From Piromyces finnis (taxonomy: Eukaryota > Neocallimastigomycota > Neocallimastigomycetes > Neocallimastigales > Neocallimastigaceae): DNA of 64,000 nt. This document shows positions 45,505-58,500 of the stretch, piece by piece. The translations under genes and the position numbers were made by a program. How positions within the stretch are numbered: the first letter of the stretch is position 1; each line of letters opens with the position of its first letter. The notes below the pieces were generated by a model. It was not told the origin of the DNA, searched no databases, and saw only the letters and a program-made list of their open reading frames with translations. The stretch lies in the NCBI GenBank assembly GCA_002104945.1, contig MCFH01000020.1:310001-374000 (forward strand), in the 5' to 3' direction.

Positions 45505-48296
45505 ATGAAATTAGAAGTTCAAAGAACCGAAAATAATACTTATATTCCACCAAGAGCTATCACTATTGCTGGCTCAGATAGTAGTGGTGGTGCTGGTATT
45601 CAAGCTGATTTAAAAACTTTTACTGCTTTACAAGTTTATGGTTCTTCTGCTATTACCGCTTTAACTGCTCAAAATACTACCAAGGTTTCAGGAATTCATG
45701 CTGTTCCAAGTGAATTTGTTGAAGAACAATTAGTCGATATTTTGGAAGATATTGGTACTGATTCTGTTAAAACTGGTAAATATTTATTTTTTTTTCTTTT
45801 TTCTTTTTCTTTTTTAGTTTTAATTGAAATTTATTTACACATTGTCGTGTGAGTGTGAGTAACATTGCTATTTTCAATTTATTATCCACTTCATTATAAT
45901 ATACATTTATTTATTTTTTGATTATTTTACTTTTTGATTATTATTTTTATTATTGCATCCTTGTTTTAGTTTATTATCTATTGATTATACGACAAAACAA
46001 GCTTGTTTAAAATAGTTGAAATTTACATATTTAACTTTAAACAAAAATATATATATTCTTTGAATTTAAGTTTAAATTGAAGCTTAAATATTTTACAAAG
46101 TAATTTAGAAAGTTTATTTATTTTTTTTTCAAAAATTAATAAAGTATAAAAATATAAAATTTATTTTAAATTATAAGTGATAATAATGATGATAATAATA
46201 TTTTTATAATAATAGGTATGCTTTTCAATTCTGATATTATTAAGACAGTTGTTAAAGTTTTAAAGAAATACAACATTACAAAGGTTGTTGTTGATCCAGT
46301 TATGATTGCTTCTTCTGGTGCTAAGCTTTTAGAAGATGACACTATTGAAATTGTTCGTAGTGAATTACTTCCTATTGCTTATGTCATCACTCCAAATATT
46401 CCTGAAGCTGAAGTTTTAACTGGTTTAACCATCAAGAGTATTGATGATATGAAAGCCGCTGCTAAAAAGTTATACGATATGGGTGTTAAATATCCATTAG
46501 TTAAGGGTGGACATATTGCTTTCAATGCTAATAATGAAGTTGCCAAGGATGGTGAAGAAGCCAGTTACATCACCGATATTTTATTTGATGGAGAAAAGTA
46601 TTATGAAGAAAAGATGGAATATGTTAAAACTCAAAATACTCATGGTACTGGATGTACTCTTTCTTCAGCCATTGCAGCTGGTATTGCTAAAAATGAATCA
46701 GGTAAAGTTCAAAATAAAGAAAGAAAAAAAAATTTTTTTTTTAAAAAAAAAGAAAGTAATACTTTAAAATACAAAAATACAATGAAATTTTATTGAATAA
46801 TTATTCAATAAGTTCTATCCAATTTATTTTTTTTTTTATTATTATTATTAAAATAAACAATTTTATGACTATATTTTTTTTTATTTAATATTATAATATT
46901 ACATTTATATTTTTTATATATATTTTTAATAAATATTTATTATTTATTTTGTAATAGTTTTAACTGCTTACAAAAATGCTAGAAAATACCTTCAAAATGC
47001 TATTAAATACAGTTTCAATCTTGGAAAGGGTCATGGTCCACTTAACCATTACCACAATTCAGTTCTTTTCCCAGAGTAAGTCTTTTTTTTTTTATTTTAA
47101 AAATATTTACTATAAAAAATATTAACTTTTTAATACTTTTGATAAAGATAAAAATAATATTGATAAGAGAAAAAAAAAGTTAAATTTAAATGATAAATAT
47201 TTTAATATTAATATATATAATTTTTATTTCTTATTTTTTATCTATTTAGTAACCGTACATTTGTTGAAACTTTAAAGGATTATGCCAAGAAAGAATACAA
47301 TGATTACGTCAATCATGAATTTGTTAAAAGAATTGCTGATGGTACTTTACCAGTTGAATCTTTCAAGCATTTCTTATGTCAAGATTACATTTACTTAACT
47401 CATTATGCTCGTGTTCATGCTGTTTGTGGTTTCAAGTTAAATAACTTGAGAGAAATTGCAAAGGAAGCTGACATTATTAATATTATCAGAACCGAAACTC
47501 AACTTCACATTAAAGTAATATATACATGCATAAAGCAAACTAAATACAAACTTTATACATTAATTAATATTAATGAAAATAAATATACCTATATTAACTT
47601 TTTTTAACATTTTATCATATTATTATATAATTTCTAATTCAAAAATTTAATGAAAAAATTCAATGATACTTCTTATAGTACTGTGAATCATGGGGTATAT
47701 CATTAGAAGAATTAGAAAGAACTAAAGAAGCTGCCAATAATATGGCCTACACTAGATTCTGTATTGAAAGAGGTCTCTCTGGTGACATCTTAGATCTTAA
47801 GGTTGCCTTATTTGCCTGCTTAATTGGTTATGGTGAAATTGGTGTTAGAATTGTTAACGATCCAAACACAAAGAGAGGTAAATATTAAATGAAATAAAAT
47901 TATTACAATAACTATTTAATATAATAATTTTAATATTATATTTTTTTTTTATTTTTTTAAAGAAAATAATCCATACTACACATGGGCTTTAAATTATGCC
48001 GCTGATCTTTACCAAAGTAGTGTTACCACCGGTATTGGTATGTATTCAAATAAAATAATGATTTGATATATGTAGTTAAATAAATGTTTTTATATTTTTT
48101 TTATGATGATAATATAATAATATTAATTGCAAATTATTGTTACTTTAAATAATATAAAGCTGAACTTGAAGAATTAGCTAAAGAGTATATAAAACCAGGA
48201 GATACTGAACGTTTAAAGAATTTATGTGAAATCTTTAGACAAGCTTCAAGATTAGAAGCCAATTTCTTTGAAATGGGTTTAAAGAGATTAAATTAA
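45505..48296 (+). CDS. THI20: Bifunctional HMP/HMP-phosphate kinase and TenA thiaminase II, copy 1
   Basis: Seven exons: 45505-45775, 46216-46701, 46958-47075, 47250-47514, 47679-47877, 47963-48037 and 48160-48296; 516 residues (yeast Thi20 551). Residues 1 to about 270 are the ThiD domain, which phosphorylates hydroxymethylpyrimidine (HMP) to [22 protein letters not shown] binds substrate, [13 protein letters not shown] lies mid-domain, and [18 protein letters not shown] holds the anion hole and catalytic Cys. Residues about 290-516 are TenA, which salvages pyrimidine from degraded thiamine: [23 protein letters not shown], and [14 protein letters not shown] with the expected catalytic Cys, ending [19 protein letters not shown]. 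Both domains keep their key residues. The first 1.6 kb is almost identical to copy 2, introns included. Confidence 0.95.
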
Positions 48297-49003
48297 TTTT
48301 ATATATATAAAAATAATTTTAATGTATAAATAAAAAGTAATATTTTAGCAATGCCAGCAATAATATGATAAAAGCAAAATCTACTTTATCTTTAATATAT
48401 AAACAACAATATAAATAGAAAATGTAAAATAATAATAATAATAAATATAAAATAAAATAAAAAAATGTAGCATAAATTATGTGTTAAAATCATAATTTTA
48501 TTTAATAAATTATTAATAAAATTAATTATACACAAAAAAGTAAAAAAAAAATTTACTTTATTTTCTTTGGCTAATTATTAACATATTTTTAATTTATTTC
48601 TTAGTATTAATTTATATAAAGTAAATGAATGAGTGAATATAAATTAAATAAATAATAATAAATGTATGAATATATAGAAATTAAATAAATTTTATTGTCA
48701 TAAAAGTTATTTTTTCCTCTAGAATTCTTCAAAAGGTCAATTGTTTATATTGTTTATTAACGATAATTTTATAATATATTATTATTTATTATATCAAGAT
48801 TATTAATTTAAAGGATTAATTTCTAATTAAAAGAAAATTGATACATTCTTTATTCTTTTACTTTTCCTTTTTTATTGTGGCGTATTTAATTAGATTGAAT
48901 TGGCTACAAATTATAAAAAATTTTTAATTAAGTGATATAAAATTCAAAGAGTAAAAAAAACAAATTTTTTTATTTTTTTTTAAATATCTTTACAAACAAT
49001 ACA
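48297..49003. other. Spacer between the two THI20 copies
   Basis: 707 bp of AT spacer containing the 3' UTR of copy 1 and the promoter of copy 2. Similarity to the copy 1 upstream region begins only at about 48953, inside the leader, so the two promoters are different apart from the last 50 bases. Confidence 0.75.
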
Positions 49004-50551
49004 ATGAAATTAGAAGTTCAAAGAACCGAAAATAATACTTATATTCCACCAAGAGCTATCACTATTGCTGGCTCAGATAGTAGTGGTGGTGCTGGTATTC
49101 AAGCTGATTTAAAAACTTTTACTGCTTTACAAGTTTATGGTTCTTCTGCTATTACCGCTTTAACTGCTCAAAATACTACCAAGGTTTCAGGAATTCATGC
49201 TGTTCCAAGTGAATTTGTTGAAGAACAATTAGTCGATATTTTGGAAGATATTGGTACTGATTCTGTTAAAACTGGTAAATATTTATTTTTTTTTCTTTTT
49301 TCTTTTTCTTTTTTAGTTTTAATTGAAATTTATTTACACATTGTCGTGTGAGTGTGAGTAACATTGCTATTTTCAATTTATTATCCACTTCATTATAATA
49401 TACATTTATTTATTTTTTGATTATTTTACTTTTTGATTATTATTTTTATTATTGCATCCTTGTTTTAGTTTATTATCTATTGATTATACGACAAAACAAG
49501 CTTGTTTAAAATAGTTGAAATTTACATATTTAACTTTAAACAAAAATATATATATTCTTTGAATTTAAGTTTAAATTGAAGCTTAAATATTTTACAAAGT
49601 AATTTAGAAAGTTTATTTATTTTTTTTTCAAAAATTAATAAAGTATAAAAATATAAAATTTATTTTAAAATTATAAGTGATAATAATGATGATAATAATA
49701 TTTTTATAATAATAGGTATGCTTTTCAATTCTGATATTATTAAGACAGTTGTTAAAGTTTTAAAGAAATACAACATTACAAAGGTTGTTGTTGATCCAGT
49801 TATGATTGCTTCTTCTGGTGCTAAGCTTTTAGAAGATGACACTATTGAAATTGTTCGTAGTGAATTACTTCCTATTGCTTATGTCATCACTCCAAATATT
49901 CCTGAAGCTGAAGTTTTAACTGGTTTAACCATCAAGAGTATTGATGATATGAAAGCCGCTGCTAAAAAGTTATACGATATGGGTGTTAAATATCCATTAG
50001 TTAAGGGTGGACATATTGCTTTCAATGCTAATAATGAAGTTGCCAAGGATGGTGAAGAAGCCAGTTACATCACCGATATTTTATTTGATGGAGAAAAGTA
50101 TTATGAAGAAAAGATGGAATATGTTAAAACTCAAAATACTCATGGTACTGGATGTACTCTTTCTTCAGCCATTGCAGCTGGTATTGCTAAAAATGAATCA
50201 GGTAAAGTTCAAAATAAAGAAAGAAAAAAAAATTTTTTTTTTTAAAAAAAAAGAAAGTAATACTTTAAAATACAAAAATACAATGAAATTTTATTGAATA
50301 ATTATTCAATAAGTTCTATCCAATTTATTTTTTTTTTATTATTATTATTAAAATAAACAATTTTATGACTATATTTTTTTTTATTTAATATTATAATATT
50401 ACATTTATATTTTTTATATATATTTTTAATAAATATTTATTATTTATTTTGTAATAGTTTTAACTGCTTACAAAAATGCTAGAAAATACCTTCAAAATGC
50501 TATTAAATACAGTTTCAATCTTGGAAAGGGTCATGGTCCACTTAACCATTA
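48953..50551 (+). repeat. Near-identical segment shared with 45454-47051 (THI20 conversion tract)
   Basis: From the leader, through exons 1 and 2 and introns 1 and 2, into exon 3, the two copies match base for base by eye. The only differences seen are one A in an A-run of intron 1 and T-run lengths in intron 2. Identity stops abruptly at 47052/50552 within exon 3. Beyond it the exons differ at many sites and the introns no longer align. Confidence 0.9.
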
Positions 50552-51723
50552 TCATGAATCTGTTCTTTTCCCAGAGTAAGTCTTTTTTTTTTTTATTGCT
50601 ATAAAAATTATATAAAAAATAAAGAAAATATAAATAAAACACAAAAAAAAAAAAGAAAAGAAAATTCTTTAAAATTAAAAAAAAAAAAAGGACATATGAT
50701 CAATTATTAATTATTTTTTATTTCTTATTTTTTATCTAGTAATCGTACATTTGTTGAAACTTTAAAGGATTATGCCAAGAAAGAATACAGTGATTACATT
50801 AATCATGAATTTGTTAAAAGAATTGCTGATGGTACTTTACCAGTTGAATCTTTTAAATATTTCTTATGTCAAGATTACATTTACTTAACCCATTATGCAC
50901 GTGTTCATTCTATTTGTGGTTTTAAGTTAAATAACTTGAGAGAAATTGCAAAGGAAGCTGATCTTATTAATATAGTTAAAGATGAAACTCAACTTCATAT
51001 TAAAGTAAAGAAAAAAATTTAAGAAAATTTAATTTATATAATAATATTTAATATTAATCAATAAGTAATGAAAAAAAAATTTTTTTTCCTAAATATTATA
51101 TATATATGTTTTATAACTTAATTTCTGAAATATAATAATGATTATAGTACTGTGAATCATGGGGTATTTCAATAGAAGAATTAGAAAGTACTAAAGAAGC
51201 TGCCAATAATATGGCCTACACTAGATTCTGTATTGAAAGAGGTCTCTCTGGTGACATCTTAGATCTTAAGGTTGCCTTATTTGCCTGTTTACTTGGTTAT
51301 TATGAAATTGGTGTTAATATTCTTAATGATCCAAACACAAAGAGAGGTACATATAGATATAAAATGAAAAAATACATTAATATCCCATTTAATATTAATC
51401 TATATTTAATTTAATAAAGAAAATAATCCATATTATAAGTGGGCTTTAAACTATGGTCTTCATTCTGAAAGTGTTAAAGCTGGTATTGGTAAGTATTTAA
51501 AAATAATAATAAATATATATTTATATAATCTATTATTATTATCATTAGAATCATTAACTATTAATTATTATTTTAATAATATAAAGATGAACTTGAAAAA
51601 TTAGCCAAGAAATATATAAAGCCAGGAGATAATAGACGTATTAAGGAATTATGTGAAATATTTAGACAAGCTTCAAGATTAGAAGCCAATTTCTTTGAAA
51701 TGGGTTTAAGAAGATTAGAATGA
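49004..51723 (+). CDS. THI20: Bifunctional HMP/HMP-phosphate kinase and TenA thiaminase II, copy 2
   Basis: Seven exons: 49004-49274, 49716-50201, 50458-50575, 50740-51004, 51148-51346, 51420-51488 and 51587-51723; 514 residues. The exon phases match copy 1 exactly. Residues 1 to about 284 (whole ThiD domain) are identical to copy 1. The TenA half differs: HYHES for [14 protein letters not shown] for [19 protein letters not shown] for [10 protein letters not shown], and exon 6 reads [14 protein letters not shown] with two codons fewer. The catalytic Cys region and the C-terminal [15 protein letters not shown] are kept, so the copy is probably functional. Exon 6 and the surrounding sites may alter the TenA pocket. 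A plain tandem duplicate of copy 1 is excluded by the diverged 3' half. Confidence 0.94.
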
Positions 51724-53177
51724 TTTTATATTATATTTGATATTTTGTAAAATAATAACATCTAAAAAAAAAAATTAATATTTAGTTTATTAAATGGGAT
51801 AATAGAAAATTATAATAATTATAATATAGATATACATAGTTAATAGATGTAATTAAATACAGAAAATAAAATAAATAAATAAAAACTAAATATATCTAAT
51901 GATGAATAGAAGTACATTAATTCTATTCATCATTAAGTTTCATTTTATATCATGTTATTTTCACCATTTTTTTAATGATCTATTGATAATTGTTAGTATT
52001 AACATTTATGTTTCTAGGATCAACATCTAAAAAAAAAAAAAAAAAAATTCAATATTAAACCATTATTCATGAAATATTTATATTTTATTTTTATTTTTTG
52101 TTTTTATTATCTAATAATTAAGTTACTTATTTAATTGAGTAAATTAAATGTAAAAAAATAACAATGAAATATATGTTATATCTGCATAAGTATTAGATAT
52201 AATAAATAAATGAAAATGAAAATATATAAGAGGTAAAAATTCAATATAAAAAAATATATATATATATATTTTTATAATATGAGGTCTATTTTTTGTAAAT
52301 CTATAATGTTTATTTTTAATTATTTTAATTTTAAAAAATTTATTATCCATCAAATCTATTGTATACATTATCCATATATTTTTAATATTTATATACAATA
52401 CACTTAAAAAAGAAAAAAAAAAAATATTTAAATAAAAAATTTATATTTATTTTCTTTAAACAACAAATTTAATTTAAAGATGATATTCATGTATTTAAAG
52501 TATAATAAATAAAGTAATATTATAATCATAAAAATAATTTTTATTTTAATATTATAATGTATATATTTAATAAAAAGTAAAACTACTTTTAAATAAATGA
52601 GTAGCAAAATAATAAATATAAATTAAATAATATTTCGAAAATTTCCTATTTATATTTAAATGCCTTAATTTTATAATTTTCTATACTAATGCCCTTTTAT
52701 CCCCTTTATATTCCTCTATATAATATTCATTACTTTAGACAAATATCTTTAGACTTTGTTAAATAGAAAAATATATATATCTACTTTTAATACAAAAAAG
52801 AAAAAATAGTCATTAAAAAAGAAAAAAAGAATAATAATAATAATAAATAAATTTAAACAAAAAATTAAAAAAAAAAATAAAAAAGAGTAAAAATTAACAA
52901 AATAACAAAATAAATATTAAATGATAATATATACCACTCCAATATAAATCTTTTGTTATTTTGGATAGAATATATTTCAATCAATAATAATAACCAGTAA
53001 TAAAAGAAAGAAAGAAAAAACACCAGATAAGAAATAAAATAAAATAAAAAAAAAACTTTTTTTTAATATTCAAATTGTAAATTTCTACAAATAGTTAATA
53101 TAAATATTAATTAAATAAAACTTTTAATAATATTCATTGATTGAAATAGAAATTTGTATTGTTTAATAACAATTTTA

Positions 53178-53208
<31 letters not shown>

Positions 53209-53391
53209 TTATTATTATCCTATATATATATTTTTTTTCTTATTAGAACTATTGTTAAATATATTTATATATATATATAACATTAATAATTCCAAAATTT
53301 CAAAAATTAAATTCAATCTTTATAATAAACTTAATTCATATATTATTTAAAAAAGAAAAACAATAAAATAAAAATATAATAATCACTAAAA
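51724..53391. other. Intergenic region THI20 copy 2 to UNC50
   Basis: 1.67 kb of AT spacer. A 14-bp hairpin lies 175 bases after the THI20 stop (listed separately). A minus-strand frame at 52144-52398 and a plus-strand frame at 53159-53350 have no domain. The right end should hold the UNC50 promoter. Confidence 0.7.
51898..51934. repeat. Perfect 14-bp hairpin downstream of THI20 copy 2
   Basis: AATGATGAATAGAA (51898-51911) is the exact reverse complement of 51921-51934, with a 9-base loop. It lies about 175 bases beyond the stop codon and could be transcribed in the 3' UTR. There is no counterpart that I can see after copy 1. Confidence 0.65.
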
Positions 53392-54593
53392 ATGAACTAT
53401 TCACATCATCGTGACACACTTCCATCCTATATATCATCAGATTTAAGTCCTCATTCAAATCATAGACAATATAACAGATACAAATCACATTCATTATCAA
53501 AATATTTGCAATGGATACCTATATATTTCAGACGTATAATGAATTATCCTCAAATGGATTTTGAATTAGCCTTATGGCAAATGCTTTATTTATGCTTATC
53601 TCCAAAAAGAGTGTAAATATTCTTAAACTTATCTTTATTTTAAACTATCCTCGATAAATTAAATCATAATTTTTTATATAATGAATTTTAACAAGAAAAA
53701 AAAAACATACTTTTTATTTATACCATTTAATATGTTCACTAATTCAAAATATTTTACATTTATTCTTTATGTATATATATATTTAATATATATGTTTAAT
53801 AATTAAATAGTTATAGAAATATATATTATAATAAACGTAAGTATAAATATATATATTATAGAAATATCAATATTCATAATGATAATCTCATTTATTATAA
53901 TAAATAATTATTAATCAAATAGAAACTAAAAATCATTGGGCTAGAGATGATCCTGCATTTGTTGTTATTCTTGCCACTTGTATCTTTGGTACAGTTATAT
54001 TATTAATAGCATATTAATAGAGTAAATAAAAATATTATTGAATATAATAAAAAGTGATATACTAATTTTTTTATTTTTTCTTTTTTATTTCTATTTAGTA
54101 TCTGCATTTGCTTATGGTTTAGCTTATGAATTTGGATTCTTTGGTACAATTAAATTAATGTTCTTTATGGTTATTGTAGATTTCTTATTAGTCGGTTTTA
54201 TTGTTTCAACCATAACTTGGTATGTAGAAAAAAGCAATAAATAATGCAAGTCAAAAAAAAATATAAATTAATATTAATATTTAATAATTTAAATAGGCAT
54301 TTTGCAAACAAATTTTTAAAGCATTCACAAGTTCATGCTGTTGAACAAAATGTTGAATGGGCCTATGCTTTTGATGTTCATTGTAATTCCTTTTTCCCAC
54401 TTTATTTAATAACCTATGTATTACACTTTTTCCTTTTACCAATATTAAAAATGGATAATTGGTTTTCATTATTCATTGGTAATACCATGTATTTAGCGGC
54501 TTGGATTTATTATTTCTATATTACCTTCCTTGGTTTCCACGGTAAATATTCATTCTACACTTTTATATATGTTTGTGATAGTTAAAGTGTTTA

Positions 54594-54647
<54 letters not shown>

Positions 54648-54820
54648 CTAATCATATTTTATTTATATTTTACTATTTTATTTAAATAGCACTTCCATTC
54701 CTTAAAAATACAATATTATTCCTTTATCCTATAGTTTTAGTTTCAGTATTTTATATAATACTATTAATATGTGGATTTAATATTGGAAAACATAGTAGTA
54801 TTATGTTCCTTTATATATAA
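53392..54820 (+). CDS. UNC50: UNC-50 family Golgi membrane protein
   Basis: Six exons: 53392-53612, 53811-53836, 53923-53988, 54099-54219, 54297-54541 and 54690-54820; 269 residues (human UNC50 259; yeast homolog Gmh1). It is a multi-pass protein of the inner nuclear/Golgi membrane, linked to Arf-GEF Gea1/2 in yeast and to nicotinic receptor trafficking in worms. Recognisable words are FRRIMNYPQMDFELALWQM, ARDDPAFVVILATCIF, YEFGFFGTIKLMFF, HAVEQNVEWAYAFDVHCNS and FPLYLITYVLHFFLLP. Exon 3 uses the donor at 53989 (TTTG/GTACAG). Read-through at that site meets a stop, and the spliced spacing from DDPAF to GFF equals the human protein. Exon 2 codes only about nine residues. Confidence 0.93.
54594..54646. 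repeat. (ATT)n microsatellite in intron 5 of UNC50
   Basis: About 17 ATT units just after the donor at 54542. Confidence 0.95.
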
Positions 54821-55528
54821 TTTTATTTTTTTTTTTGAAAAATTAGCAATAACATAAAATGGTAGAAACACCAATATAAATAGATTTTAATCATAGTATA
54901 TTTAGAAAGTCATAAAATAAAAAAAATTAGAAATTTATTAAAATGAAATAAATATATATTTATTGTTATAATAAATTCTTTTTACGTTTCTTAATACGTT
55001 TTTAAAAATATAATAAATGTATTGAACAGATTCTTTCTCCTTTCCTTTTTTTTTTTTTTTTTTCAGTTTTCGTTTTATAATTTACCTTTTTCTTTTTTTT
55101 TTTTTATCCTAGGTTTTAAATAAAGGATAGCAAGTTTAAGTTGTTAATTATAAAAAAAAATTACAATTAAAATCAAAATTTTAAAACTTTAAAGTATAAT
55201 AAAAATTTTCAATGAAAATAATTAAATCTACAATGGACTCTAATATATTTAAAATCATATATAATTAAATTAATTTTAATATATTCATTAAACCATAAAA
55301 AAATTTTAAAAAAAAAATAAAAAAAAAAATAGTTAAACTACTATTCTATTCACTTTAATTAATTAACATATTAGATTTTAAAAGATTTCTTAAAATACCC
55401 TTTTATTTTTTTTTTTTTTAATCATAGAATATATATATATAAGTAAATAAATTATAAATATTAAAAGAAAAAGAAAAGTTATACGTATATATATATATAT
55501 ATTATAAGATTTTAAAAAGTTATAAAAA
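54821..55528. other. Spacer UNC50 to RPAP3
   Basis: 708 bp of AT spacer with T and A homopolymers; the UNC50 3' UTR and RPAP3 promoter are presumed here. No gene is seen. Confidence 0.75.
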
Positions 55529-58500
55529 ATGTCAATAGAAGCACAATTAGCAATTAGAAGAAATGCAGAAGAGCTTTCTGGTTATTTGAAAGATCTTAAT
55601 TCTTGGACCAATGAAATTAAGAAAAAAGATGTTTTAGCAAAAAAAACCAAAGTCAAAAAACATGTATGTAATAATTAAATGTTGATGTTATTATAAAATG
55701 ATACAATTATTATTTTTATTATCATTATTATATTTCATTATTGTTGCTTTTTTATATTTATTTTTATTAACATAACATTTTAAAATTAAAATTAAATTTC
55801 AAAATTTAATTCAAAAATTTCTTTTTTTTTTTTTTTTTTTTTTTTTTGAAATTTTTAATATATATTAATATAAATTCATTAAATATAATGGGGAAAAAAA
55901 TTGATAACAACAATAAGAATTATCCTCCAATCCGTTCAACCGGTACAATAGATTCTAATTCACCACCTTCTTCACGTCCATCTTCACCAATACCACAAGA
56001 AAATCCAACTCCTGAAATTAAAAATGAGGTAAAGAAAGAAAGAATTAAATCATATGACTATCGTTCTTGGGATAAATACAATGTTGTAAGTAGTTTACAT
56101 TCAAATAATTATTATTATAAGAATTAATTGAAATTAAAAAAGAGAAATTACATTTCAATTTTTTAAAAAATTAAAATAAAATTTTTCTTGATATCAATAA
56201 TTGAATAATAATGATGATGATGTTAATATAAACATATATTCAGGAGGAAGAATTAGAAAGAATTGAAAATGAAGATTATAAAGAACCAAAACCAATGGTT
56301 GAAGAAAAGGAAGAAGAAAATGATGTTAATCAAGAAGCCATAGAACTTTCTTTAATTGAAAAAGAAAAGGTATTATCATTTTTATTATTAAAAACAATTA
56401 TATACATACATAAATTAAAAGAATTTGTTTTATTTTTTTTTTTTTAATTTATCTTTTCTTTGTTTATTAACATGAATGTATATAAATAATATTCTATTTT
56501 TAGGGCAATATTATGTTTAAAAAAGGAAATTATAAGCGTGCCATTCAATATTATACTAAAAGTAAAGAATTAGATCCAAGTAATGCTGTATTCCCATTAA
56601 ATAGAGCTATGGCCTATTTAAAATTAAAAAAGTAAATAGATATTCTTTTTATTTTAATTTTTATTATATATTATATATTATATATTTTAAAAATAAAGTA
56701 TATTCATTTTATTATAAGCATTTGTAAATAGTTAAACTAAAAATGTTATTTTTTATTACAATTTACACTATAATGTATTCAATAATATTCTCTCTCTTTT
56801 TTTTTTTTTTTTACAACATAATAAATAGATATAGTGAAGCTGAAAATGATTGTACTGATTGCATAGCATTAGCTCCAAAGAATGTCAAAGCTTTATATAG
56901 ACGTGGTTTAGCCAGAGTTGGATTAAAGAAATATCATGAGGCCAAGAGTGGTAATTATTATTCATATATACTTATATATTTATATATTTATAATGAATAA
57001 AGAAAAAAAAATAAAATATATTTTTTAATCATTGATATTAAAATTATTTTTAAAATTTAGATTTTGAAGCAGCTGTTGTTTTAGAACCATCTAATAAACA
57101 AGCAAAAGATGAACTTAATAAGGTTTTAGCTATTCTTAAACCAAAGGTAGAATGAATTAAATATATAGGAATATATTATTTTTATTACTGTTATTATTGT
57201 TATCAGTTTTATTTATTTGTTTTTTTTTTTTTTTTTTTTTTTTTTTTATTTTATTTTTGTTGTTGTTGTTGTTGTTCTTGCGATTAATATATTAATATAT
57301 TATAACAAATTATATTATTATTATTATTATTATTATTATTGTTATTATTATTGTTATTATTCATGTAGCCAAAAGAAGAACCAAAACAAGAAAATAATAC
57401 ATCAAATCCAACAGTAGTTAAAAAACCTAATCAATTAAAGAAAAAAAAGAGTACAATCACAAAAGAACAAGAAGAAAAATTAAAAAATAAACCAGTAAGA
57501 AGAAGATTACAAATTATTGAAGTAGGTAGGAGCTCAGAAGAAATTCAAAAAGAAGAAGATGAAAAATTATATAAAAAGATAGAAGAAGACATTAATGAAA
57601 TCAATGAATTAATAAAAAGCAGTAATATGGCAGAAGAAAAGAATGAGACAATTTCTATTACTAAGAATAATAGTGAAGAAAGTATTACACCATTAGATAT
57701 GGTTCCAGTATCAACTACCAAAAAATCTAATAATACTAATAAAAAGCAACCTAGAAAAATGAAAATAGTTGAAAAAGAAGACATGGATGATGAAAAGGAG
57801 GTAAAGGAACAGCAATCATCAGATAATGATCAGAAAGAAATTAAGGAAATTATTGAAAAACCATCAACATCTGTAAATACACAATTAAAACCTGAATCTA
57901 AAAAAAGTAATGAATTATTAAATGGTAAATCAAAAGTTATATCTTCTTTTATTTTCAATAAAGAAAATGAAACTTTGCCAGAAAAGGAAGAAACCAAAGA
58001 ACTTAAAAATGAAGAGAATCAACCAAAATTAACTAAAAAACGTTCTGTTGTTATTGAAGAAGTTGACGAAATTATTAATGAATATGAAGCTTTAAAACCA
58101 ATAAATGAAATTACAATTGAAGAAATTAAGAATGAAGAAGAAAAGCCTTCTTCAAAAATAGAAATTATTGAAAAAGAAAAGGAAGAGGGTCCAAAAATAC
58201 AAATTATTGAAGAAATAAATGATGCCACCGACACTTCTTCAAAAATACAAATAATAGAAAATAAAGAAACCGAAGAAAGTAAAATAAATGAAGTAATTGA
58301 AACACCAAAAGAAATCATTAAAGAAGAACCTTTACCAAAAAAGATTAGACCAAAAATAAAGGTTGCAACAACAATGTATGATTTCGAAAGAGATTGGAAG
58401 AGTATGAAAAATGATGATCAAAAAACATTTGAATATTTAAGTGTATGTAATTTTTTAACTTTTTGAATATAATAATAATTATTTTTATTCCTTTATTTAT

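Noticed and set aside
45505-50297. Assembly duplication as the whole explanation of the THI20 pair
   Set aside because: The 3' halves differ in coding exons and introns and the promoters differ, so two real loci exist. An artefact limited to the 5' half is still possible and is noted in the finding.
54001-54060. Read-through of UNC50 exon 3 into ILLIAY
   Set aside because: It meets in-frame stops. The GTACAG donor at 53989 restores phase and the family spacing between DDPAF and GFF.
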